A DNA stretch of 64,000 nt, taken from positions 3,517,501-3,581,500 of the forward strand of contig OX352322.1 in the NCBI GenBank assembly GCA_947090765.1. The letters are read 5' to 3'. This document shows, piece after piece, positions 49,792 through 55,964 of the stretch. A program made the position numbers and the translations under genes. Source of the stretch: Pseudomonas sp. MM223. Its GTDB lineage: Bacteria > Pseudomonadota > Gammaproteobacteria > Pseudomonadales > Pseudomonadaceae. The notes beneath the pieces are model-generated. The model was not told where the DNA came from and did no database searches. It saw only the letters and a program-made list of their open reading frames with translations. Numbering within the stretch: position 1 is the stretch's first letter; each line of letters begins with the position of its first letter.

Positions 49792-49843
49792 GGAGGCTGG
49801 CCAAGTATACTGCCGGCCGCTAGACTGAGGCTGGCCAGCCTCC
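49792..49843. promoter_or_regulatory. inverted-repeat operator candidate before the Dam-type gene
   Basis: GGAGGCTGGCCA (49792-49803) and TGGCCAGCCTCC (49832-49843) are exact reverse complements 28 bp apart. The right arm is also part of a 16-bp palindrome GAGGCTGGCCAGCCTC (49827-49842). Between the arms lies TATACT (49806-49811), a possible -10. The methylase ATG is 15 bp beyond. This looks like a promoter framed by binding sites of a dimeric regulator. Confidence 0.55.
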
Positions 49844-49857
49844 AAGGATGAGTTTTT

Positions 49858-50736
49858 ATGTACTCCAACAAGCTTTATAGCCCGCTTCGCTACCCCGGCG
49901 GCAAGGCGCGTTTCGCGCCGTTCATCGCTGAGGTCATGCGCGCCAACGGCTTGGGCGGTGGCCACTATCTAGAACCCTTTGCAGGCGGGGCTGGTGTAGC
50001 TCTGGAGCTTCTATTTGACGGGCATGCTAGCCACGTCCATATCAATGATCTGGATCCAGCTGTGCATGCTTTTTGGTCTGCGGTGACTTCCGATTCGGAA
50101 GGCTTGCTACGCCTTCTTCACGACACTCCTATCACGATGGATGAGTGGCATCGGCTGCGTCAGGTGATGCTGGATCAAGATCCAAGCTTGTCGATCACGG
50201 AGAGAGGTTTCGCCACCCTCTTTGTCAATCGAACCAATCGCTCTGGCATCCTCAAAGGCGGAGTCATCGGGGGTAAGGCCCAAACTGGGACCTACAAGCT
50301 AGACGCTCGTTTCAACAAGGACATGATCGCAGCCAGACTTGATCGTATTGCACAGCATGCGCACAACATCACTGTGCATCGGGAGGATGCGTACAGTCTT
50401 CTCACTCGGGCAGCAGAGTTGCTTCCAGATCGCTCACTGATCTACCTAGATCCCCCGTACTATGTGAAGGGACGCGATCTGTACCGAAACTTCTACAAGC
50501 ATGACGACCATTTGCAGATTTCCCAGCTGCTCCAGTCACCAGAGTTCATGAGACAATGGGTTGTGTCGTATGACAGCGCCCCCGAGATTTGCGAGATGTA
50601 TAGCGGTTCAGAAGCTCTGAAGTACGGCCTCCACTACACCGCCCAAGCCCGGTATGTTGGTGATGAAGTGATGTTCTTCAAGGATGGTCTTAAAGTGCCT
50701 GATGCCGAAATCCCAAAGGCGGCAGCCGGATGCTGA
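49858..50736 (+). CDS. DNA adenine methylase (Dam family, D12 class)
   Basis: 292 residues with motif X PLRYPGGKARFAPFI, motif I EPFAGGAGVALELL and motif IV DPPYY. It transfers methyl from S-adenosylmethionine to adenine N6, usually in a 4-5 bp site. The target cannot be read. It lies 81 bp after the OLD-like gene behind a possible operator. It may protect prophage DNA against its neighbour or host enzymes, or be a stand-alone phage methylase. Two terminators follow. Confidence 0.9.
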   Translation: MYSNKLYSPLRYPGGKARFAPFIAEVMRANGLGGGHYLEPFAGGAGVALELLFDGHASHVHINDLDPAVHAFWSAVTSDSEGLLRLLHDTPITMDEWHRLRQVMLDQDPSLSITERGFATLFVNRTNRSGILKGGVIGGKAQTGTYKLDARFNKDMIAARLDRIAQHAHNITVHREDAYSLLTRAAELLPDRSLIYLDPPYYVKGRDLYRNFYKHDDHLQISQLLQSPEFMRQWVVSYDSAPEICEMYSGSEALKYGLHYTAQARYVGDEVMFFKDGLKVPDAEIPKAAAGC

Positions 50737-50756
50737 CCTAGGGCATGCCTCAAATC

Positions 50757-50778
50757 AGCCCGCCTCGGCGGGCTTTTT
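50757..50778 (+). terminator. rho-independent terminator after the Dam-type gene
   Basis: AGCCCGCC / GGCGGGCT stem with a 2-base loop followed by TTTT. It ends the rightward lysogeny-region transcript. Confidence 0.8.
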
Positions 50779-50842
50779 CATGCCTTCACGCTTTTTTCAC
50801 GCCCTACCCTGCACAGTGAAGGCTCATCCGCTCCCTATATTT

Positions 50843-50869
50843 GCCCGCATCGCAGTGCGGGCTTTTCTT
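50843..50869 (+). terminator. second terminator facing hicB
   Basis: GCCCGCA / TGCGGGC stem, loop TCGCAG (one base shared), then TTTTCTTT. It lies just before the end of the leftward hicB gene and adds insulation between the two transcripts. Confidence 0.7.
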
Positions 50870-50876
50870 TGGGCGG

Positions 50877-51218
50877 CTATGCGTGATGGCCCAGGTATTC
50901 GCTGAGCGCTTTACGGGTGAGGTCATTCAAAGAAATGTTTTGCTGGGTAGCCGCCACGCTGGCTGCCAGGTGCAGGTCGTGCCCTACCCTCACGTTGAAG
51001 GACCCCTTGCACGGAATCTCCGGCTCCTGCCCGAGTGATGCGCAGGTATCCAGGTAGTCGTCCACTGCATCGCGGAACGCCTGGGTCAGCTCGGCAACCG
51101 TCTCGCCCTCATAGCTGACAAGGGCGCGGATGAACTGGAGCTTGCCGAACAGGCAATTGTCTTCGGGGCTGGCCTCAATGGAGCCGTAGTAGCCTCGGTG
51201 CTGCAACATGGTGCTCAT
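50877..51218 (-). CDS. hicB: HicB family antitoxin
   Basis: 113 residues starting MSTMLQHRGYYGSIEASPED. The HicB partial RNase H-like fold (GKLQFIRALVSYEGETVAEL, AFRDAVDDYLDTCASLG) and a C-terminal ribbon-helix-helix-type segment (GSFNVRVGHDLHLAASVAAT, LNDLTRKALSEYL) are present. It neutralises HicA and represses its own operon. The start overlaps the hicA stop by one base; toxin-first order is normal for hicAB. Confidence 0.9.
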   Translation of the reverse strand: MSTMLQHRGYYGSIEASPEDNCLFGKLQFIRALVSYEGETVAELTQAFRDAVDDYLDTCASLGQEPEIPCKGSFNVRVGHDLHLAASVAATQQNISLNDLTRKALSEYLGHHA

Positions 51219-51466
51219 CAGATCAATCCTCCTGCCTTCAGGTGTTCTATCACCTGGCGTTTAACGTAGGCCTTCAGCTCATTGCCGGGGTGCGGCTTGT
51301 GCAGGTTGATCATCGCCTGCGGGTGGCCGTTGTCGAATTTTACCCGGCTGCCGTCACCCTCGATCTGGCGGTATCCAAGCCCACCCAGCAGCGTAACCAG
51401 CTCCGGCCAAGTGAATCCTGCTTGCTTGTTCAGCAGCTTCGCGAGCAGCTTTTCTTGCTTGGACAT
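51218..51466 (-). CDS. hicA: HicA family toxin (mRNA interferase)
   Basis: 82 residues starting MSKQEKLLAKLLNKQAGFTW. Pattern GYRQIEGDGSRVKFDNG with the conserved His in MINLHKPHPGNELKAYVKRQ is that of HicA, which cuts messenger RNA independent of translation. It is slightly longer than average at the N-terminus. GGAG lies upstream, and a near-perfect palindrome at 51481-51500 is the likely operator. Confidence 0.9.
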   Translation of the reverse strand: MSKQEKLLAKLLNKQAGFTWPELVTLLGGLGYRQIEGDGSRVKFDNGHPQAMINLHKPHPGNELKAYVKRQVIEHLKAGGLI

Positions 51467-51480
51467 TTGGGCTCCTTATC

Positions 51481-51500
51481 TGCGACTAATTTTAGTTGCA
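51481..51500 (-). promoter_or_regulatory. palindromic operator candidate of hicAB
   Basis: TGCGACTAAT-TTTAGTTGCA is a 20-bp inverted repeat with one mismatched pair outside its central bases, 15 bp before the hicA start. HicB proteins with a ribbon-helix-helix end bind such palindromes to autoregulate. Confidence 0.6.
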
Positions 51501-51554
51501 CTTACATGGCAGGTCAATCACCTCGCCGGGAGTACAAATGCGTTCCATCCAGTG

Positions 51555-51595
51555 TTGCCATTTACCTCGGGATAAAATACTGTTTATACATACAG
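51555..51595 (+). promoter_or_regulatory. sigma-70 promoter with LexA (SOS) box
   Basis: -35 TTGCCA (51555-51560), 17-bp spacer, -10 TACTGT (51578-51583), and LexA box CTGTTTATACATACAG (51580-51595) overlapping the -10. Extended arms TACTGT/ACAGTA are exact. Layout and sequence are almost the same as the promoter at 9.85-9.89 kb. LexA would block RNA polymerase binding directly. Confidence 0.87.
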
Positions 51596-51613
51596 TAAAC
51601 GGAGCGCTCCACC

Positions 51614-51871
51614 ATGGCCAAGCAGCAGTCAAAATCGAAAGCCCCTACCCCGCCGACGCCCTACGAAATGATGGGTGCGCGCATCCAGAAGATCATCAAT
51701 TCGCCGGCTGCTCAAAAAGCCCGCTCGGTGGTGATCGAGAAAGCACATAGCGAAGCTCAGGAAGACTGGGAGCGCTTCCTAGACGAGGTTGCCGAGAACG
51801 ATAACGTCACCGTTGCCCCGCGCGACGAAGGATCGGCGCGACTGTCCTGGACTGTGCCAGCCGAAGACTGA
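51614..51871 (+). CDS. LexA-controlled early gene, unknown function
   Basis: 85 residues starting MAKQQSKSKAPTPPTPYEMM, with GGAG 9 bp upstream. The product is charged and helical with an acidic middle (AQEDWERFLDEVAENDNV). A strong terminator follows, so this is a single-gene SOS unit, inserted between hicAB and the PL-like promoter. No family recognised. Its damage-inducible control and place beside the immunity region suggest a role in induction, for example acting on the repressor, but that is speculation. Confidence 0.65.
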   Translation: MAKQQSKSKAPTPPTPYEMMGARIQKIINSPAAQKARSVVIEKAHSEAQEDWERFLDEVAENDNVTVAPRDEGSARLSWTVPAED

Positions 51872-51889
51872 TTTTCGATTCCCTCCTTT

Positions 51890-51912
51890 GCCCGCCTTGT
51901 GCGGGCTTTTTT
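51890..51912 (+). terminator. rho-independent terminator after the LexA-controlled gene
   Basis: GCCCGC / GCGGGC stem with loop CTTGT, then TTTTTT. It separates the SOS unit from the early promoter 35 bp further on. Confidence 0.85.
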
Positions 51913-51931
51913 ATGGGCGGGAGAAAATTTA

Positions 51932-51974
51932 TTACCAGACGGTATTGACTGAGATTATTACCATGCGGTAACTT
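51932..51974 (+). promoter_or_regulatory. PL-like early promoter with two repressor operators
   Basis: TTACCAGACGGTAT (51932-51945) and TTACCATGCGGTAA (51958-51971) match the operators between cro and cI. Between and over them lie -35 TTGACT (51945-51950) and -10 TAACTT (51969-51974) with an 18-bp spacer. Repressor bound here would shut the rightward early operon. This is the equivalent of lambda OL, 5.4 kb from the cro/cI operators. Confidence 0.8.
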
Positions 51975-52342
51975 TAATCCATCGAGGCGCTACACAGCCC
52001 CTCGGGAGGCCCTCAAGCCTCACCGCTCTTTCACATTGATGGGAACCTCGCGGATCGATCCCGGCAACGGTACAGCGCGAGCAATAAATTCGATCCCCAT
52101 GCCAGCTCTGGAACTGGCTATTGCGAAGTGAACCTTCGCCTGCTCAACGTCACGACGAACGCCAGTCAGCCAGGAACACAGGGTTGGCCGCGCAAGACGG
52201 ACCGAGGGTTGCGCTTCAAACCGTCTCCCTGAAAGGTCCAGCTAAAAGGGCATCTATAGGCGCTTGGAGTGACCGCAACACGAGATTTTCTCGGTGCCCT
52301 TCTTGCGAGGGGCATCCAGAAAATCAACCGGAGGGATTCACG
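51975..52342 (+). other. early-operon leader with boxA-like element (52024-52035), no gene seen
   Basis: About 370 bp from the PL-like promoter to the first gene. CGCTCTTTCACA at 52024-52035 differs by one or two bases from the boxA antitermination element of ribosomal and lambdoid leaders. A possible hairpin (GGGA...TCCC) follows it, and a small hairpin CGAG-ATTTT-CTCG lies near 52285. No open frame here has a ribosome site and convincing composition. Confidence 0.45.
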
Positions 52343-52564
52343 ATGTTCAACATGGCAACCATGGCGGCTGATGAATGCCGCATCGACGCTGAAGAGCGCG
52401 CCTACTACCGCTGGATCGACAAGGCTTCCGAGCTGCTTGGCCACCAGGTTGGCCTGGGCTCGCGAGAAGAAAGCGATCTGCATGACTTCTACGCCGATGG
52501 CTGCACCCCGGCCGAGGCTGTAGCGGAGCTGCTGGCACAGGCTGAACTGGCTCGCGCTGCCTGA
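52343..52564 (+). CDS. small early phage protein, unknown
   Basis: 73 residues starting MFNMATMAADECRIDAEERA, with GGAGGG 7 bp before the ATG. It is acidic and helical (LHDFYADGCTPAEAVAELLA). It is the first gene of the operon from the PL-like promoter. Genes in this place in other phages often block host functions; nothing specific can be said. Confidence 0.65.
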   Translation: MFNMATMAADECRIDAEERAYYRWIDKASELLGHQVGLGSREESDLHDFYADGCTPAEAVAELLAQAELARAA

Positions 52565-52627
52565 TTTCACTGGCTGGCCTTGGCGACAGGGCCAGACGGG
52601 AAATCAACCGCCCTGGAGGGCAAGACG

Positions 52628-52828
52628 ATGGCAAAGCGGCCAACCAACCGCATCAAGTACAAGCTCTGGGATCCGAACTCCACCATGGAGTACGACGGCA
52701 CTATCGACGAAGGGATCTACTACGCAGCCTGGAGCCTTTCGCTTGAAGACCGGAAAGTGCTCATCGGCAAGCTGGTGGAGCAGCAAGCAAGCGCCACGGC
52801 CAAGGCTGAAAGCGCCGCGTCAGCCTGA
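52628..52828 (+). CDS. small early phage protein, unknown
   Basis: 66 residues starting MAKRPTNRIKYKLWDPNSTM, with GGAGGG upstream. The N-terminus is basic and a C-terminal helix is rich in Ala (QQASATAKAESAASA). It is followed by the 315-bp non-coding gap with the RNA-like fold. Function unknown. Confidence 0.6.
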   Translation: MAKRPTNRIKYKLWDPNSTMEYDGTIDEGIYYAAWSLSLEDRKVLIGKLVEQQASATAKAESAASA

Positions 52829-52838
52829 CGTTAAATGA

Positions 52839-53014
52839 CCGATGCCCTGCTCCCCATCGCAGGGTGCATCGGAGTGAAAGTTCGCAGGAGGCATCTGCGC
52901 GCGGGGCCAGAAGTCGCGGGAGTAGCTGCCCAAGCCTACCTAGCCGTGGCCTGCCTGATCACCAGGCCGAGAAAGTCCGACGCAGATAGCGGTTCGATTC
53001 CGCTGAGCTTTCAC
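52839..53014 (+). ncRNA. candidate structured RNA with tRNA/tmRNA-like domain
   Basis: No gene is seen at 52829-53143. The strand folds as follows. Hairpin 52839-52872 has CCGATGC/GCATCGG with an inner CCTG/CAGG. A 10-bp closing helix pairs GTGAAAGTTC (52874-52883) with GAGCTTTCAC (53005-53014), one T-G pair. ATCTGCG (52893-52899) pairs with CGCAGAT (52981-52987). Directly before the 3' strand of the closing helix is a canonical T-arm, AGCGG-TTCGATT-CCGCT (52988-53004). An inner hairpin GGCCTG/CAGGCC lies near 52950-52970. The order closing helix, second helix, T-arm is that of a tmRNA-like domain, but the span of 141 bases is too long for a tRNA and too short for a tmRNA, and CCA is not encoded. 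Confidence 0.5.
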
Positions 53015-53143
53015 CCCGATACACCCCGCATCCCCTTCCCTTCACTTCGACCGCATCGGCAGGCGCCAGGCTGGCTTTTCACGCCCAGTTTGGTCACTGC
53101 GCCTGGTGCCCGACCAATGCGGTTGGCTACTGAGGTTCACGCA

Positions 53144-53434
53144 ATGAGCAATCACACTCCAGGGCCATGGGTGGTCCGCCCAGTTCCAAATCCAGGACTT
53201 GCGGGTCATACCGGCTACGCGATCGACTTCAACGAAGATCAGGAGCAGGTGGTTGATTTCGTTTACGAGGAGGCCGATGCATGCCTGATCGCTGTCGCTC
53301 CGGATCTTCTGAGCATTGTTCAGAGATTTATGGCTCTCGACGCTCAGTGGCACCCGGACCGCCACGCAGCTGAAAAGGCTGAACTCATGGCGGAAGCTCG
53401 CGAGGTCATAGACAAGGCCCGGGTGAAGCCATGA
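53144..53434 (+). CDS. phage early protein, unknown
   Basis: 96 residues starting MSNHTPGPWVVRPVPNPGLA. The opening (M[ST]NHTPGPW) and ADACLIAVAPDLLSIVQRFM are features of a widely spread group of small phage proteins of unknown function. The start is set by this motif. It overlaps the next gene by 4 bp. Confidence 0.75.
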   Translation: MSNHTPGPWVVRPVPNPGLAGHTGYAIDFNEDQEQVVDFVYEEADACLIAVAPDLLSIVQRFMALDAQWHPDRHAAEKAELMAEAREVIDKARVKP

Positions 53435-53637
53435 GCGGCTGGATCAGCGTAAAAGACTCGCTCCCACCGATTCGCAAGCACGTCTTGGCCTGCCGTATCG
53501 GCAAGAAGCGCAACTACGGCCCTTTCTTTGCGATGACCTGCGGTAACGAGCTTCGCCCGTGGCGCTATATCGACGGCGACCGCTGCGATATCTCGATTAC
53601 GCACTGGCATGAACTGCCAGACCTTCCCACCGAGTAA
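53431..53637 (+). CDS. DUF551 domain protein
   Basis: 68 residues, MSGWISVKDSLPPIRKHVLA to DISITHWHELPDLPTE. The W-[IV]-SV-[KR]DSLP start and ITHWxxLPxxP end are the DUF551 signature, common in phage early regions, no known function. The ATG overlaps the previous stop. Confidence 0.85.
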   Translation: MSGWISVKDSLPPIRKHVLACRIGKKRNYGPFFAMTCGNELRPWRYIDGDRCDISITHWHELPDLPTE

Positions 53638-53657
53638 CCCACCACCTGGAGGCGATC

Positions 53658-53981
53658 ATGGCCTACGAAGTAATCGTGGAGGAGTACGTCCTCCAGTGCG
53701 AAATCACCCATTCCATTTCGGTAAAAGGCGACCCTGGCTCCTGGGCAAGTCCAGAAGACTTCTACGGCTACCGCGAAATGGAATTTGAGATCGTGTCGGG
53801 CAACACCTACGACGCGGACGGAAATCCGGTCGGTCTCGGCAAGAACGGCTGCGCTGCGGTTGCTGATAAGTATGCCGAGGAAATCGAAGAGATTCTTTGG
53901 GAATACCTGGAAGACAAGGCCGCTGCCGAAGCAGAAGACTGGCATGACGATCTGCGCCATAGCGGCTGGGAGGCAGCATGA
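53658..53981 (+). CDS. acidic phage protein, unknown
   Basis: 107 residues starting MAYEVIVEEYVLQCEITHSI, with a good GGAGG upstream. Very acidic C-terminal half (EEIEEILWEYLEDKAAAEAE). Acidic small early proteins often mimic DNA or bind host factors, but no match is recognised. It overlaps the next start by 4 bp. Confidence 0.65.
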   Translation: MAYEVIVEEYVLQCEITHSISVKGDPGSWASPEDFYGYREMEFEIVSGNTYDADGNPVGLGKNGCAAVADKYAEEIEEILWEYLEDKAAAEAEDWHDDLRHSGWEAA

Positions 53982-54208
53982 ACAAGAAAACAAAGCAGGA
54001 CGTTATCGACATCATCGACTCGCGCTTTGAGGCGATATGTTCATGCTTTAGCGACAGTCTTCGAGCCGAACTGACGATGGCCATTGACCTGGCCGGCCTG
54101 ACTGGCGCTATCGATATCCCGTCCCAGCGCTGCTATGTCGAGCGCCTTAATAAGATCGTCATTAGAGAACACCAGCAGTGGACAGATTCATTAAGGAGGT
54201 CGGCATGA
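53978..54208 (+). CDS. small phage early protein, unknown
   Basis: 76 residues starting MNKKTKQDVIDIIDSRFEAI, helical throughout, with ATGA coupling to the gene before and overlap with the gene after. Two Cys lie near residue 21-23. Function unknown. Confidence 0.6.
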   Translation: MNKKTKQDVIDIIDSRFEAICSCFSDSLRAELTMAIDLAGLTGAIDIPSQRCYVERLNKIVIREHQQWTDSLRRSA

Positions 54209-54405
54209 CAACTCCAATAGTCAAAACGCTCATTGACGAACAGGTCGAAGGCCTGGGGGACGTGCTCAAGCTCCCGCGCGAAACCCTCGTGTGCGAACTG
54301 GAATGCCCCGTCAAAGGCAGCTGGCGACAACCACCTCGAGACACTAGCGCGTTCATGGAGGGCGACTGGGGAGTAGATCCCCGCGGTCGTCTGGTGGAGC
54401 TATGA
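54205..54405 (+). CDS. small phage early protein, unknown
   Basis: 66 residues starting MTTPIVKTLIDEQVEGLGDV; GGAGG lies 5 bp before the ATG, which overlaps the previous stop. The C-terminal MEGDWGVDPRGRLVEL may be a short beta hairpin. Function unknown. Confidence 0.6.
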   Translation: MTTPIVKTLIDEQVEGLGDVLKLPRETLVCELECPVKGSWRQPPRDTSAFMEGDWGVDPRGRLVEL

Positions 54406-54518
54406 CCAGCTACCAGCGCGCCCGGCGCTTGGTCATCTGGCGCGGCTCCTTCTCCATGCTCTTCGCCTGCACCTTCTTCATGCTCGCCAGCGCCCTGGCC
54501 GGCAGCATCACTTCCTGA
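54402..54518 (+). CDS. 38-residue membrane protein
   Basis: ATG overlaps the previous stop (ATGA). The product MTSYQRARRLVIWRGSFSML has a basic start and one hydrophobic helix (FACTFFMLASALAGSIT). Support comes from coupling and composition. Function unknown. Confidence 0.5.
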   Translation: MTSYQRARRLVIWRGSFSMLFACTFFMLASALAGSITS

Positions 54519-54545
54519 ATCACGTAGCCGAGCACGGCGGAACCC

Positions 54546-55085
54546 ATGATTGATCAACAGTATCTATCCGCTCGCCTTTCTTACTGCGCAAATACCGGAT
54601 CCTTCACCTGGCTACCTCGCCCGCTTTGCGACTTTGTGTCTGAGGAGCGAATGAAGGCCTGGAACACCAGATATGCCGGCTCGCGAGCGGGAAAGGTGAA
54701 CAGCAACGGATATCTGCTCATCCAGATCAACGGAAAGAGCTACAGGGCCCATCGCTTGGCCTGGCTTGCGTCACACGGTGAGTGGCCGACTCAGCATATA
54801 GATCACATCAATGGCAACAAGCTGGACAACCGAATCACCAATCTCCGAGATGTCAGCAGTCTCGAGAACAATCGGAACATGCCCCTTTTGGCCAGCAATA
54901 AGAGTGGCCGTGTAGGGGTTAGCTGGTACTCAGCCAGGTCCGAGTGGGTGGCGCACATAAAGGTTGATGGCCGGCAAAAGATCCTTGGCCGCTTCAAATC
55001 AAAAGACCTCGCCATTGCTGCGAGGGAGGCTGCAGAGCGCAAGCTTGGTTTCCATCCCAACCATGGCCGCCTGCCAGCGGCGTGA
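54546..55085 (+). CDS. HNH homing-type endonuclease with AP2 domain
   Basis: 179 residues. The HNH core is in the middle: RAHRLAWLASHGEWPTQHID, HINGNKLDNRITNLRDVS and NNRN. The C-terminal GVSWYSARSEWVAHIKVDGR and GRFKSKDLAIAAREAAERKL form an AP2-type DNA-binding domain. This domain pair is typical of free-standing phage endonucleases that spread by cutting related phage DNA. It lies just before the recombination genes. Which sequence it cuts is unknown. Confidence 0.88.
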   Translation: MIDQQYLSARLSYCANTGSFTWLPRPLCDFVSEERMKAWNTRYAGSRAGKVNSNGYLLIQINGKSYRAHRLAWLASHGEWPTQHIDHINGNKLDNRITNLRDVSSLENNRNMPLLASNKSGRVGVSWYSARSEWVAHIKVDGRQKILGRFKSKDLAIAAREAAERKLGFHPNHGRLPAA

Positions 55086-55139
55086 CCTGGCATTTCCCCT
55101 ATTCCAACTGACAGCGCCGGCCTGGCGCGAGGTTTTCTA

Positions 55140-55964
55140 ATGTCCGCAGTCATGAAACAGGCGGATCAGCATCCGGCCATGAGCGAAGATGCGCTCGTAG
55201 AAGTCCTAAGCGGCAGCCTGTATCCAGGCGCCCAACGCAATTCGGTAGTGATGGTCCTAGCCTACTGCAAAGCTGCACAGCTTGATCCGATGCTCAAGCC
55301 GGTGCACATCGTTCCGATCTGGAGCAAGACAGCCGGAAAGATGGTGGACACGGTTATGCCAGGTGTCGGCTTGTACCGCATCCAGGCAGCGCGAACTGGG
55401 CAGTACGCCGGGATAAGCGAGCCTGAGTATGGGCCAGCTGTGACCATGAAACTCGGCGGCGTGGAAGTCACGTTTCCAGAATGGTGCCGCATCACCGTAA
55501 AGCGGCAGATGACTGGCGGCCATGTCGCCGAATTCACCGCCAGCGAGCGATGGTTAGAAAACTACGCCACCGCGAAGAAGGACACCCTGGCGCCTAACGC
55601 GATGTGGCTCAAACGTGCGTATGCACAGCTTGCCAAGTGCGCCGAGGCGCAAGCCCTGCGCAAGGCCTTCCCTGAGGTCGGATCAGCCCCTACGGCTGAC
55701 GAGATGGAGGGCAAGGTATTCGAAGATGTCCCGCGCGAGGTGAACACGCAGCGGCAGCCAGATCATCAGCCACAGCCCACCGTTCTGGACGATTACCCAG
55801 ACGAAAAGCTTCAGGAAAACCTCCCCAAGTGGCGCGCAGCCGTCGAGGCTGGCCGGTCTTCACCGGACCACCTGATCGCCACTGTCAGCAGCAAATACAC
55901 CCTGAGCGAGCAGCAGATCGAACAGATCAAAAACCTTGCGCCCATCGAAGGAGTATCCGAATGA
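55140..55964 (+). CDS. Bet/RecT single-strand annealing protein
   Basis: 274 residues starting MSAVMKQADQHPAMSEDALV. LVEVLSGSLYPGAQRNSVVM, VMVLAYCKAAQLDPMLKPVH and GVGLYRIQAARTGQYAG agree with the Bet family (phage RecT group). It pairs complementary single strands and works with the exonuclease encoded next, whose start overlaps its stop (ATGA). The C-terminal third is variable, with the last helix likely to bind partner proteins. Confidence 0.92.
   Translation: MSAVMKQADQHPAMSEDALVEVLSGSLYPGAQRNSVVMVLAYCKAAQLDPMLKPVHIVPIWSKTAGKMVDTVMPGVGLYRIQAARTGQYAGISEPEYGPAVTMKLGGVEVTFPEWCRITVKRQMTGGHVAEFTASERWLENYATAKKDTLAPNAMWLKRAYAQLAKCAEAQALRKAFPEVGSAPTADEMEGKVFEDVPREVNTQRQPDHQPQPTVLDDYPDEKLQENLPKWRAAVEAGRSSPDHLIATVSSKYTLSEQQIEQIKNLAPIEGVSE

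Noticed and set aside
52876..53012. Ordinary tRNA gene
   Set aside because: The T-arm is canonical but no D-arm and 7-base anticodon loop fit within tRNA length, and CCA is absent. It is listed as a tRNA-like RNA candidate instead.
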